Below are positions 46,401-60,098 of a stretch of DNA of 64,000 nt, piece by piece. The position numbers and the translations under genes are program-made. Source of the DNA: Neoechinorhynchus agilis (lineage: Eukaryota > Acanthocephala); assembly GCA_051530055.1 (NCBI GenBank), contig CM121342.1, positions 14,012,001 through 14,076,000 of the forward strand, given 5' to 3'. Numbering within the stretch: the first letter of the stretch is position 1; each line of letters opens with the position of its first letter. Below the pieces are notes generated by a model. It was not told the DNA's origin and searched no databases. It worked only from the letters and a program-made list of their open reading frames with translations.

Positions 46401-47159
46401 TCGACTTTAATCGGATCAACAGACTGAATAGATTCTTCGCGTTCAATCGTCTGGATCATGTCGCTTGGAGGTTGAGACCGTCTTGAGACTCGGCCTGGTC
46501 TTCTTCGATGCCGAGGTGACTGCGGCTGTTGTTGATAGTAATAATCGGACGCAAGAGAAGGTGTCATGTGCCCTGGGATGGTACTGATGGGAGCAACTAA
46601 AGCATAAAATTGACCGTTCGATTCGAACACTTGAGGATGTGGATACATCATTCCAGGAAAAGTGGATGTTGCCCATTGACCATATGGATCAACTGATGAT
46701 GGGTTTCTAGAACGCCGGTGATGATGCCGTCCGTCTTGGTCGTTGTGGGTCGGCGGACGAAGCCGTTGATTGATCCGACGGAGGTCTAAAATGACGCTGG
46801 AATGAGTACGAATGTCTTTGGACTAACCGAAAAGACAAAGGATCCACTGGTTGCGATTTAGGCAGATTTGAGGAATCGTTTGCTCGATTGTTCATGTCTT
46901 AAAACTCTATACTTCGAAAAGCGATTAACAAAAAAAAGCGTGAGGTAACAACTGGTACCTGAATTCGACATTCGAATCTAAATTCTTTCCGATTTAATAA
47001 ACCGTTCAATACTCATAAGTTGACCGTTAAATCGGACGACTCACTCGGTGCCGAACGCTATTGTCGATTACGTTTAAAATTTTTTAAATGTCAACAAACT
47101 CATATGCAAATAAATACTCCATAGACCTTTCAGAGTTTGTTGTCAATCTTGAATAAGAA

Positions 47160-47880
47160 TTTTTCGATATCCTACCTTCACTATCCTGCAAACCCATATC
47201 CTACCCCGAAGTTCCAAATGACTTTCGACGAGTCACCTACCGCAGAATTTCCTAAACTCTTCCTTCGTAAACACCCGTAACCGCAACCTTTTTTCATCCC
47301 CCCCCTCGCTCGTACCATCCTCTACCAAAAATCTTTCTTCCCCCAAGCCCAATCTTTCCTTAATAACCGGAGAACAAGGAAAGGCTCCCAATCGGTCATC
47401 TCCTGTACAAAGCCTTCGATCGCACATTAAAACTCCTTCAAAGACAAGTCCCACCTCCCTTGCTTTCAACATCCGTCATCCAGACACCTTCAGCAAAAAT
47501 AGATGCGGGCAAGTGTGTGGATCCTGACACCGTGTGTGGATCTTATGGCTTTCGATAAGTCGAGTTGAATAAAACGAGCGTAGAAGCGTGTCATAAATGC
47601 AAGGAGTAAGGCATCGGCGATCGAAGGCTTTGTACAGGAGATGACCGATTGGGAGCCTTTCCTTGTTCTCCGGTTATTAAGGAAAGATTGGGCTTGGGGG
47701 AAGAAAGATTTTTGGTAGAGGATGGTACGAGCGAGGGGGGATGAAAAAGGTTGCGGTTACGGGTGTTTACGAAGGAAGAGTTTAGGAAATTCTGCGGTAG
47801 AGTGACTCGTCGAAAGTCATTTGGAACTTCGGGGTAGGATATGGGTTTGCAGGATAGTGAAGGTAGGATATCGAAAAAAA
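47160..47880. mobile_element. LINE fragments at the centre of palindrome 2
   Basis: 47170-47260 (plus) encodes SYPEVPND, the same LINE family as 29650, mirrored at 47790-47880. The minus strand of 47620-47530 encodes FIQLDLSKAI, RT motif A of a LINE. The order of the pieces is not that of an intact element, so several rearranged fragments are present. Confidence 0.7.
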
Positions 47881-48145
47881 TTCTTATTCAAGATTGACAA
47901 CAAACTCTGAAAGGTCTATGGAGTATTTATTTGCATATGAGTTTGTTGACATTTAAAAATTTTTAAACGTAATCGACAATAGCGTTCGGCACCGAGTGAG
48001 TCGTCCGATTTAACGGTCAACTTATGAGTATTGAACGGTTTATTAAATCGGAAAGAATTTAGATTCGAATGTCGAATTCAGGTACCAGTTGTTACCTCAC
48101 GCTTTTTTTTGTTAATCGCTTTTTCGAAGTATAGAGTTTTAAGAC

Positions 48146-51100
48146 ATGAACAATCGAGCAAACGATTCCTCAAATCTGCCTAAATCGCAACCAGTGGATC
48201 CTTTGTCTTTTTCGGTTAGTCCAAAGAGCATTCGTACTCATTCCAGCGTCATTTTAGACCTCCGTCGGATCAATCAACGGCTTCGTCCGCCGACCCACAA
48301 CGACCGGAGACCGACGGCATCATCACCGGCGTTCTAGAAACCCATCATCAGTTGATCCATATGGTCAATGGGCAACATCCACTTTTCCTGGAATGATGTA
48401 TCCACATCCTCAAGTGTTCGAATCGAACGGTCAATTTTATGCTTTAGTTGCTCCCATCAGTACCATCCCAGGGCACATGACACCTTCTCTTGCGTCCGAT
48501 TATTACTATCAACAACAGCCGCAGTCACCTCGGCATCGAAGAAGACCAGGCCGAGTCTCAAGACGGTCTCAACCTCCAAGCGACATGATCCAGACGATTG
48601 AACGCGAAGAATCTATTCAGTCTGTTGATCCGATTAAAGTCGAAGTCACAAAAAGACAAACTTGCGTTTCATTCAACCAAGAATTTCTGTTATTTACAAC
48701 GAACAACGGAAAGATTGTAGTAAAACGAAATTATCGTCGATATGCTGTCGATTTAACTGGACACTTCGGCCCCGTTGACCGACGCTTGTTGCCCGTTCAT
48801 CGACTGCTTAAAATATGCCGATCACATAGCGATCAATTACAAGAAGCAAACGGGGATCAGGAAGATATGAAACTTTTGTGGGATCTCGTTCACGACTTCT
48901 TGTCCAAAAGCGTCCATATAGATCGTGCCGTCAAATTCAAACTTCCTTTTGATTTATGGAGCGTTTTAACGCGCCAGCTTAAAATCGATGATCTTATTGA
49001 TTTTGATGGTTCCAACCGAACTGAAGGTGCAGAAAAGTATCAGGCTTCCGGTTCACAGGAGCAGTCCAATCTTCTTTGCATTGTTGCCTCGTCTGATTCA
49101 CTGTTCGTCGGTGCCAACAGCGCAATGCATTTCGCCCAAGAACATTCGGATTGGAGTCAAGCGCTTTTTCTGTCACTGTTTTCTAATTCGTCAAGCGATC
49201 AAATCAGACTTTTACATTCGTAAGTAACATCCGAAATCAGTATCGCATCCTTGTTTATTTTCGTCCGATTTCAAACTTTAAATTGGCTCTTAACCTCTAT
49301 AGAGATTTGTCGTAGTTCGGTCAACTAAAATTATGGACTTGAAGCTGTAAAAGCACGATTTTCTATTATGTTTCAAAATTCGGCATCTCAAAATCATAAT
49401 CAATGGAATTTCCTGGTTTATTGTTTGCCGCTAGAATTGAATTTTTCAAATAACTGTATACACGGAGATCTTTGATGGAAAAACTCTAAATGGCCTCTCC
49501 AAAAAGAATGACTTTGATGTTATTTTTGTCGTTCACACGAATGTAATGCGCATCCCATTGAAAGTTTTCTTCAGAAATTTTTTGAAAGCCTTTTTCATCC
49601 AATTTTTATATAAAAAACCGATATCGAAATTTATTACAACTCTTGAAAATCGAACTGATCATTAGGTACATCGATTGGCTTGGAAAACAAGTGATATCGC
49701 CGTCAAATCGCGCACTGATAACGTTCTATGAACTTCTTCTATCAAAAGTTCCTTCTACATTGAACGTGAGTATTTTATGTAGCATAACGAACGACTGTAT
49801 TGAATTTCATTTAGAATTCAGAATACATGATCGATGGGCAATGGAGAAAACATTTGGCCATAGTTTTATCATTGCGAGATCAGCGCAATCCAAATTTAAT
49901 ATCAGCTTCGATTTCGACTCTAAAATCTACTTTGACACAAATGAAACGTCACATTGCAGTCGAAATCTGCGACCTCCTTTTTGATGGATCCCTTCCGTCA
50001 TCAGGATTGCTTGGCTGCAATAAAGATGTGAGCAATTTTGGAATCAGAGAACTTCTTTTCGACCAGAAGGGTACTATCTCACTATTGAGCTCTATTCTAG
50101 ACTGTATTCAACTCACTGAAATTTACGAAGACGTAATTGAACGCTGGATTCCCTCGCTTTTCAAATTCAAAGTTTTGCTGGCGCATGCGCTCGCTGAAGT
50201 TGGGCATTACGATCGAGCTTGGAAGTATTGCGAGGCGATCGCCCAAAATTTCGTAGAAGAAGAGAATGTTCATGATCAAATCACCGTGTGTTCACTGGTC
50301 GTCGACTTATCGTACCGATTAACACAGCATCTGCCCGAATTCCAATACGGCATCTTTCAACTTCCTGCATGGCTCGTTTCGCTTCAGCAGCGAATGTTCA
50401 ATCTCGTTCGTTGTCCGTGTGCAGAATCACATCGACACAACCCGGAAATGGACTTGAGGTTTGTTCAAGAGTGTGAACGGCAGGAGTCTTCGTTTAAATC
50501 CACTGAACAATTGAACGCACCAAGGAACGAAACGCAGAGTATTGATGATTACCAAATCAGCGAACAAAATGTCGACAAAACAGAAGACAGTGTAAGTCCA
50601 ATCGTATACATTGATTATATTCTTTTGCCTATACATTGGCTCCGGTTTCGCTGTTTTAAATTAGAATGAGAGTTGAATAGTCGACCCACCTTAAGTTTTG
50701 CATGCGACCAAGAAAGATTCTAAAATTAACTTTCATACACATTTTGACAGTTAAACTGAGATATTTTGATTTAATTCGCAACAAAAGTGGTAGTACCGAA
50801 ACAGCACGCTGCATGCTGCTCTGCTCGCGATCTCATTTCTAATCGATTTCGATTTTTAGTGACTTGACTACGATCGATCGGAGCCTGTTGCGTGTTTGTC
50901 TTCAATAAAGTCTACCCGATTGACGATTAAAACGATTTTTTAATTTCTCCGTTTTACAGGAAATTCTTGATGAACAAGACGAGCATTCGTTCCCGGCGTA
51001 CGAACCATCTATTGTGCCAAAAGAGGAGGAGGTGTTTCAATCGCTTGAAGTTGAATCGTGTCATGATTTGGCACATCAAAACCTTGGTATGGAACCAACA

Positions 51101-51694
51101 TTGATTGCAAGTGAACCAATTCCATCGGCATTGCCTCCCAGACCTCTAACGCCTCGTCAAGCGTTTTATCCTTTGGTTAATGATTGCAATCAAAGTCCAG
51201 ATATAGAAAAGTTGAATGATGCAATGGCAAAAATGTCGATGAACTCTCCAAATGTTGGGGGTCAAAATGAAACAAGCAAATCGAACCGATCGTCTCCAGA
51301 ACCCGTGAAAGGACTCTTCAGCCTTTTTAGTGGAATTCTAAGACCGCAAAGCAAAACTAAACAAATACCGGTCGCCATCCTACCGGACGATTCCGAGAAG
51401 AAACTTTTCTACTGTGAGCGAAGAAAACGGTGGGTCAATACGGACGAGCACGATGAAAGCAACGACCAAAGCGACGCCCAACTTCAACCTCCGCCAATTC
51501 TGCTCACCGGTGAGGTTCCACTTGAACGTCGAATGGGTTACAAAACGGGAGGACGGTCCGGACATGTGAGCGCCTGGTCTCAAATGAATGCTACCGTTCG
51601 GGTCACAGAAGACGAAGATTTGTTTGTAAAGCAACTACTAAATAAGAATCCACACCCAACACAACCTCAAGGCAAATTTTTTGTTCCACAGTAA
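48146..51694 (+). CDS. SEC16A: Sec16, right-arm copy
   Basis: Mirror of the left copy. Exons 48146 to 49219, 49666-49765, 49815-50591, 50960-51694. Central and C-terminal domains are identical to the left copy. The N-terminal part differs by three one-base insertions (near 48208, 48228 and 48307) relative to the left arm; each copy alone runs into the same stop at about 48336/46707. Confidence 0.88.
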
Positions 51695-51989
51695 AAAATC
51701 TTTTGTTAAATAAAGTTCACATTGATTCTTCATTTCAGTGAATTTAACGTTTTGTTAATTTTCGTTGAATAACTCATGAACATGCACATACGTGTTCTAA
51801 GCTCATTCGCAACAACTAACGAGTATAACAAAAGGAATGCTTTATTTTATAAGTGGGAAACTCGAGAGATTTTTTTCGTTAAAATCATTATTTTGACTGT
51901 AGAACGTTCACGGATTTTTAGGTCTAGAACCCAAGAAGAATTGAAGTTTTCGATTTAAAAAGAATATCCTCTGATCGCGTTGGCTTTTT

Positions 51990-52083
51990 TACACTTTTTC
52001 TCCAAGCTTTGCTACTAAAATATTTTATCTTTTAATTTTTCTTTTTTCTCCAAGCTTTGCTACTAAAATATTTTATCTTTTAA
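51990..52083. repeat. 40-bp direct tandem duplication in right arm only
   Basis: TTCTCCAAGCTTTGCTACTA and the following 20 bases occur twice in succession; the left arm (42830-42870) has one copy. Confidence 0.8.
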
Positions 52084-52517
52084 ACATTTCCGTGAAGTTC
52101 TTTTTAGGATGTGTTACAAAACCGAGATCGACGTCTGTAAAAAGACAACCTGGAGAGGTTCTTTTCCGTTTATAAATCGGTTCTAATCAGTCGATAGGAT
52201 GCGGACGACACATTCAGAGTGTTATGAATGGCGTGTCAATCGATAAAAGGTGCGATTGTAAGGAAAATAGAAATGCTGTGAATTCGACACCCACAAAGGC
52301 TTGCTTTGTTATGTGACTGATCTTAGAATTCTCTATGGTGTTTTCTTGATTTGATGGCAATAAATACTTTTTCAATATCTTTGCGTTTAAACTTTTTGTG
52401 TCTCATTATTGCTGCTCAAAGATATTCGTTTATTATTATCGTTTTCACATACAGTTCAATATTTGTTAGTTTGTGTCAAATGCAAATGTTAAACGATCGA
52501 AATTTATCCTAGGAAGC

Positions 52518-55500
52518 TGTTAAGTTCCTTAATTCGTTTAATGCATTTTTAGCAGTTCGCTGTATTTGTGTAATTAAGATCAGTAGTTTTTTACTCTTTA
52601 TCGCTGGTCGATAAAAAGTTTATAGGTTTCCAGAACCACCTATAGATTTGGGCAATCTGAGCTCTATCTCTATCCTGTATTTACAGAAGGCTTTATTTGC
52701 CATGAACAACATGCAGCGAAATGGTGTTTTTGTTGCCGGTTGGATCATGTTGGAAAACTGAAGATAGCGGGCGTTTATTTTATAGACATCGAACCTAGAT
52801 TTACCGCAAACTAACGAGCCTATATTCGTTCCAGTCGCAAATGAGAATCGATTACACAAAGAATCTATTTCTTCGCATAATAAACTCCATTTTACACGTT
52901 ATTTAAAATTTTAGTTTAAATCTTCAACTCGACAGGCCGCGATGATGTTTTTGTTTATATCGTCTATACTAAGGGTTTGCATTGCATTGAAGGTTCGCGA
53001 TAATATTGTCCAAAATCGTTTAATATTTTCGCTTATTCCTGTTTAGTATTTATTACCCTTTTTGCTTTAACTTCGAGTTTATCAAACAAAGAGCATCAAT
53101 TGCGAGAAGATTAAGGTTGGCTGCAAATGAATACTTATAGTTTTCCCTTAATTGGCGTATCTTGATATATGCAAGGTCAAAACTATTCTTTTAGAAGTCA
53201 CTTTTAAGGACATTCCATAAATACAGCACTCTGTTTTTCGGCATTCAAGATTGGTGTCTTACCTTGCAAAACCACAATGAGTGTCGATATTTCGAATGTC
53301 TTTTTTGTAACTCAGTTAAGTCGTCATTAGTTCTGAGCAATCGTGCGTTTTCCATCTTCCTTTTTGGGGAATGCTAATATCTATGAAGACAACTTCAGCC
53401 AAAGTAAAATCAGCTTTTCGTCGTCTTCATTACAACAAGGCTCCGTTCCCTCAGCATTTCTTGTAACGTGCTATGTAATGCGGTACTGCAACCCGTCCTT
53501 CAACATGTTCGGTTTTGTCGAAAGTTTCCTCGGTCGATATGATAGAGGCAAATGTAAAAGAGGGTATAACTCACTTTTTATGCCGCTTCTGATATGCAAG
53601 GTGAGCAAAATCCACATAAGGGCACCTAAACGTTGAGGATGGTCGAATTCTGACATTGTTGGCCTTTGGTATTTTTCCTTAAATTTTAAATTGCGTATTT
53701 ACCTCTTCGGTTATAACATCGCTTGTATTTAGTCATTCACAAACATTTTAGCAACCCAAAAAAAGACTCGATTATTCATTTTGATATTTTGTAAGTCGTA
53801 TATTCATTATGCATTCATACAACTCTTTTCTGTTCGTGACTAATGTATCTCTTGCTCATCTAATCTGTTAACCAGCTAGAAGATCGTTTTAGACGTGATC
53901 TGATTTGTGCAATTATTCCCATACACCATTTTTGGCGAAATGTTGTTCTAGAATTTATCGAAGTCAACACTTGGACAATTTCCAGGGTTTAAAACGTGTT
54001 TCAATTTCGTAATTTGTTTCAAAATCATACTAATATTCGTGATGGATTTTTATATTAAAACAATTTAAGTGCTAGTTTTTTAACGTTTTCTCATATACAT
54101 ATAAAATACCGTGCTGTTACTCCACTTTGGGAGTTTTGAGTTGTAGTTCTTGAAACGACGCTACGATCGAAAATGTAACAAAACTCCGATTTTTGATATT
54201 GATACGATAAATGCAGAATTGCTTCATTTTGAGCTTAAATTTATTTGCTTTATATAGGTAGTGAATAAAAACGATTCAATTGTCATTGGCTTTTATGTTT
54301 GGTATCACGACGGCTGCCCAAAAAAGAAAATAACCATTTTTACAGCAACGTACCTATTTTAAAGTAACAATGGGTTACTAATCTTACTGTCTCCTAATTT
54401 CCTTTCTAAATTCGCTGAAATTTGGATACACACCTATGAAAAACCTTGCCCGATATCCTTTTTGAAAAGGAATTATATTATCTTCATATCACAAATTATT
54501 TAAATGTGCAAAATCATATTCTATCGCGGGTTTTCTAAATGCTACTCCTATAAGTTATCAAAAACAAATTCTTGCTTTCTTCGAGTTGTTCAGCTGAACA
54601 CAGTATTCCGTTCACAGCAATCTAGCCCTCGAATATATGCTTAGTAGTTCTAGTCTTACTCTTTCATCGCCGATTTTAAAACTCCAATAGAAATCGGTTT
54701 AATAATAGCTTTTTTTGATTAATAAATTTAGTCTCACTGCTCCTTAGTTCATTTCTCCTATAAAATGTTGCATCTTGCTTGCTATATGCAAGCAAATTAA
54801 CAGAAATATCTAGACCATCCAAGGAGACGAACGTTTGTATGAATTTTGGGCACGCTGAAGCAGTGCAACTAATTTTGCTACTACTTTAATCGTGAGATAT
54901 ATAAGTTAAAAATTGTCCACGCAAATATTGCCTATTAAGTGGATTTGCGTTACTTGTATACGCAAATTATGCATCCTAAATTTTACGCCCTTATCAAATG
55001 AGAAGAATGTTATTCGACTAAACAACCCTCGGAATGTTATTGAACTGAAAATCCCTCCGATTTAAGTCCACAATATATAGCGCTGAACATCAAAGTAATA
55101 CCTTTTAAAACTAATTTTAATCAATCAGAATTATTTAGAATTGATTTGTATTGAGCATTGATATGTTTATAAGCACGTAAAGAAGCTCGCTTAGTCACCG
55201 ATAGATTTTTCTGCTCAACAGATTCTCAGAGAACATTAATACCAACATTCTTTATTTTCGTCTTTGCTTTTCATCCTTGCCAACAGCGTTTTTAAATTCT
55301 CTTCACATAACAAAATTGTAGCCTCATTCGTCTTTTGCGCACATAATTTATGGCACGAACTTTCAACAACAACAATTGCGCTTGAGAGGCTGCTAGACGG
55401 CTGAATGCATTTTTATTGATTGAGCGTCAAATTCACATTGAGGTACTGTAGGAGGCATTTTTCTGTTGTATTGACGGTAACCGTCGGTTGTGCACCCAAA

Positions 55501-55690
55501 AAACCTATTGAAAAGTGAGGGGTCCGTTTATCTAAACCAATCGTTCGGAATGATGACTCTCGTTTTCTATTACATCTGACTTTATGGCAGCAATGTGAGA
55601 TTGAACAGACTATTCGTCTGAGAAACCGCATTTCATAGACCGTTCTAATGCATGTATACACTATTGCGCATTACGATTCCTACTCATATT
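52518..55690. other. 3.2-kb stretch with no recognisable gene
   Basis: AT-rich, frames short. The minus-strand frame 53656-53471 begins MSEFDHPQRLGALMWILL and could be a first exon of a membrane protein, but I found no convincing continuation. No RNA gene or repeat recognised. Confidence 0.45.
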
Positions 55691-55705
55691 GCCTTTTAGA
55701 GTCCA

Positions 55706-56823
55706 ATGCGGGTACAGTACACACCAATCCTTGTAATAACCTGCGCATTAGTGTTGATGTGGACCCTTTTTTACACCAGTAGAGATAAACTTGAGACCAG
55801 TAGATTCGTTTGGCCCCACAGACTACAACAAAATACGAGTTCAACTCGTTCTCAAATATGGACTTCATCGTGTGAACACCTCGATATTTTCGGTACATTC
55901 CCAAAAGCAAAGTTCGATCAACCACTACCTTATTGTCCAGAATCAACGGGAGATTATAACCATAATATCGGAAATAACATTCCTGTAAACCTAACTAAGC
56001 CTAATCAACTGGAATTTTCGGATGTAGAATACGGAGGACATTGGAATCCCGTAAACTGTCAACCCATTCATGGACGGACTTTGATAATCGTAGTCTTAAG
56101 AAATCGGGAAAATCATCTCTCCCTTTTTCTCAGCAAAATCCACCCATTCCTACAGCTCCAACACATCCCTTATTCAATTTTAGTGGTAAACCAGCTTGGG
56201 CATGAACCATTTAATCGTGGCACAATGTTCAATATTGGATATTTCGCCGCACGACAGTCCCGGTACGAATGCTTTATACTCTCTGATGTTGACATGATTC
56301 CCGATAAGTACGAGAATATGTATGTTTGCAATCAAACATTTCCCAGGCATTTATCTTCGGCTGTCTCGACTTTCAATTACAAACTCCCCTATTTGACGAA
56401 CTTTGGGGGCGTTGTCGCTTTCACCGGTGAACAGTTTGAGAAAATCAACGGATATTCTAGGAGCTACGGATCATTAATAAAAACGGGGTTCCGCTTGTGA
56501 TCCTCTGCTATAACCTCTATTGGGGATGGGGTGGAGAAGATGATGATCTGTATAAGAGAGCCATGAAGAAGTATGGGAAAGTGGATCGTCCTTCTGCTAA
56601 AATCGGTCGAATAACTCACATATCTCATGATGCGCACCAAAGCGCCCCAAAAAACCCGATCAGATTAAAAATTCTAAAAACAGCAAGAGACTATTCGACC
56701 GAAGGTCTTAATACATTCGGCGATTTTTGTTATTGTCTTGGCACTGCAAAATATAATATTTATAGTCAAATCAATGTACAGTGCGTCAATCCTACTCCAG
56801 AGGAAATTTTCGCTCGATTGTAG
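55706..56823 (+). CDS. Beta-1,4-galactosyltransferase family (GT7), frame interrupted by 53 nt
   Basis: Golgi type II glycosyltransferase: short cytosolic N-terminus, signal anchor YTPILVITCALVLMWTLFY, stem, then the GT7 catalytic domain. Motifs: HEPFNRGTMFNIGY (FNRG), FILSDVDMIP (DxD), LPYLTNFGGVVAF, and after the interruption NLYWGWGGEDDDLYKR (WGWGGEDDD), IGRITHISH, GLNTFGDFCY. It transfers Gal (or GalNAc) from UDP-sugar to GlcNAc-type acceptors; closest to vertebrate B4GALT1-4 and C. elegans BRE-4. Between INGYS (ends 56458) and NLYWGWGG (starts 56512) lie 53 nt that shift the frame and lack GT...AG ends. Confidence 0.9.
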
Positions 56824-57059
56824 CGAACCAAAGAAGTTGGGTGCAGCACGGGTATGTCTATACTTGAAGATGAAGATTGTTTGTGCCAAAAAGAAAAACG
56901 CTTTACTTACTGACGATTGTGAGTACGTTATATTTTGAATGTTTGTTGGCAAATTCTTTAGCTTTCTTAAGTGAACATTATCATACTCACAAGTGCCAGC
57001 AAAGCATACGTTTGCTAGTAAAAATATTAAAATATAAAACATTTTATGTAAATTTCTGG

Positions 57060-58640
57060 TAACATTTATTCATGCTGTGATTTCAAAACTTAATTCAAAT
57101 ATAAAAAACACATAATTTTTATTACGTGTAATAAATGGAAACGCTCCAATTAAAACGTGTATTCGCTCGATGCAACTGCTCAAATTATAAAGCGACGCTA
57201 AAAATATTTTCGTTACAAAATTTTTCAAGTAAAACAAAATAGCTTTTATTTAAAAAGGCGAAAAGAAGCATTTACCTCACTCAGTTCACTTTCGTTCCAT
57301 AAATACGAGTCTGCGGTTAAGCAAATTTGAGAATTTTTCTTGCTGTAGAACTTCCATGTAATCAACATCGATTTGCTATTCGAAGCATGGTTCTGTGTCG
57401 CGTCGATTCCCTGTATGCAGAGAACCTTTGATATTCAGCACCAAAATTAAAGGCATTCGTAATCATAATTTTTACTAGTTAATTCGATGCTAATTTCATT
57501 ATAGGTTTGAATAAATCATTGAATGTTAGAATATCTCACTAATAAAATCATTTAAAGGGTCAAGTATCATGTAATGACGAAATCAATGAGTTAAAAGGAT
57601 CTAAAACTTATTCTAATGAACGAAATGGACATTAGAAAATATTAAAACACTCAATGATATATAAAGAGCAGTTCAGGAAGGATATAGGTTCTGAGGATTT
57701 AAGGATACATTCAACACTCAGAACTTCCATCCTTTGCGGGGACTTTGAAGATATAGAATAATCGCGTGTTTTTATTTGAAATGATGAATGTAATGAATTC
57801 AAAAATACATGCGGTATTCAATGAATTGAATAACAATTTGCGTCGCAAAGGTTTTAGTCTTGTTCACGCAACTTTGTTCAACGTATAAAAATTCTAGGGT
57901 GCCGCAACTTTGATTTAAGGGCAATTATTGTGTCTATAGCGATCATTATATCGCTATCAAAACCTATCATTCACTTGATTAAAAATGAATGCCAGTCAAC
58001 CGATAATTAGAAAAGCAAAAACGAAAAGAGTTGACCTTCGTGTAATAAAATTGGTGGCAAGTTCGATTGCTCGAAGCGCTGATTAATTGTTTTTTATGAG
58101 AAATTCAAGGTTTTGCGGCAATAGAGTTACCTAAGTGAAACTTTCATGTTCGAAAATAATATATACGGAAGCGCCTACATTCATAATATATAAATTAGGA
58201 AGCCAATTAAGACTGATGAGCTAAATTTTGTTGAGACCAGTAAATCCGTCAAGACTAATTTCTCCCTAACTTGACTTTAGCGGAAATAACAAAGATTTTT
58301 GAAATAGAAGGAGGAGTGGGGGCTGTTTTGAGTATTAATTGATTCATTAGCTTTGTTTTTCGTTGTTTCTAATGGGGACGCGCCGGAATGCAATATAAAG
58401 CCTCTTACGTCTTCCATAAAAACAAGTGATTTTTGGTGTGTTGTCTTCGTCTATTTTCGTATATATCGTTTGAGACGATGAATTAGCTTGTGAGACATTG
58501 AAAGAGATTGAGAAAGATGTGACGGTGTTTGTTAGCTCAACTATGACATTCGTCTGCGCCATCATACCCACACATTTTTATAGAACCTTCCATAACACCG
58601 AAACTACTTTTTTTGGCCCTAGCGTGTTAAAACACAGGAC
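57060..58640. other. Intergenic, AT-rich, nothing recognised
   Basis: About 1.6 kb with no long frames, no RNA gene and no clear repeat. Confidence 0.5.
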
Positions 58641-58646
58641 CGAAGG

Positions 58647-59977
58647 ATGCACTTGTCGTTGTCGGGCGGTGGATTCTTGGGAGCATTTCATCTGGGCGTT
58701 GTTGACTTTTTCCGGATTTATGCACCCCAAGTGATTGAAGGCCCCATTATTGGAACAAGTGTAGGAGCGCTGGTGGCTGCTACCACTTGTTGCAGTGTCT
58801 GCTTCGGTAAGTACATTGGCTTTCACTCCTTTATTGTGGATTTTGCTCGAAGATCGATTGATAATCGAGCTCATGAAGTTGACCGCGGGTGTTCGATCAA
58901 TCCATCCGTGGGTCGTGAATCCGCAGTTTAAGCTCTCAGATGCTATAAGAAGATCACTGGACAGGTCGGTGCTTTGGCCACCCGCCTTTTTTGTCATAAT
59001 CGGTGGCAATTCATAGTATACTTCCTTCAAATGCCCATTCAATTTGCTCAGGACGTCTTCATGTGTCGTTGACAAAGTGGAGGGAAACGGAGCACCACAT
59101 GGTGTCGCACTTTGAGACTCGCGAAGAACTCATTGAGGTTGGCTTCACGGTACACGATCTGCCTAACATTGAATTTCACAGGTTCTCGTTTGTAGCTCAT
59201 TTATCCCGATATTGTCAGGACTCATTCCTCCTAAGTATAAAGGCGAGGTATAAACGTTTGCTGCCTGAAAACACCTCACTAATTATGACCTGTTAGTATT
59301 ATTGGGACGGCGGTGTCACTCAGAATTGCCCTGCTGTGGATGAGGCAACTATACGAGTCTGTCCTTTAACATCATGCGCAGAAATCTGCCCTCCAAGCGA
59401 TCACAAACCCGAACAAAGTAATAGTTGGTTTAATAAAATCTGGACTAAACAGGACGTGACTGTCAGTGGAATGTCTTTCAAATTTTGCTGGTCAAATGTG
59501 CGCAAATTCGTATACTCTCTGATGCCAAGGGATCCAAGTTCTTTTTGTGAACTTTACGAGAGCGGATATACGGCAGCTTTGCAGTTTAGTCGTTCTCAAA
59601 TGTCGATTAAGATCGATGAGGCCGATGCAACGAGTCGAATGCAGAAAACTATCGACAATATTGCAAAACTAGCTCATTCGTTCAATTACGCGAATTCAGA
59701 GAAAGATTCAAGTAATGGGTACGTTAAAGTTGCCCTAAAAGTCTGGGCTATGCCAATGACAATATGTTGGCACATGACTCCGTTTAGTTCTAAATTGAGG
59801 TACGTTTCGAGCGACAGTGGTCGTCTCTTTGACAGCGCTTTTAGTGTCCCTGATGAATCAATGAATCAGCTGTCAAGAAAACATGAATCCGAATGCTGGC
59901 AATGCGATTTGTTCAATAGATATAATCAAATGATGCTTAATTTAATCAAGGCGTCAAAAGACATGATGAGTAAATAA
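58647..59977 (+). CDS. Patatin-like phospholipase (PNPLA family), five exons
   Basis: Lipid acyl hydrolase related to the PNPLA1-5 (ATGL) group. Exons 58647-58806, 58853-58964, 59017-59137, 59182-59247 and 59297-59977 join in phase over introns of 44-52 bp and give 379 aa. Motifs in order: LSLSGGGFLGAFHLGV (oxyanion Gly-rich loop), GTSVGAL (nucleophile Ser), IHPWVVNPQFKL, AHSICSGRLHVSLTKW, SSFIPILSGLIPP, YYWDGGVTQNCP (catalytic Asp in DGG), VCPLTSCAEICPPSD. The Ser-Asp dyad is complete. Likely substrate is triacylglycerol or phospholipid; which is not visible. The gene ends head-to-tail with DDX52. Confidence 0.93.
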
Positions 59978-60098
59978 AGGATTTTATTTAAGAGACAAAA
60001 AAGCAGTCCTATTGAGAGTACCCACTTTTTCTTGAGTATTTTCCATTAAAAAACGAATCCTTTTTACCTGTTACTTGGCACTTATCCTCCTACAGGTC

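Noticed and set aside
53343-53656. Possible small genes on both strands
   Set aside because: Short frames, no domain, no splice continuation.
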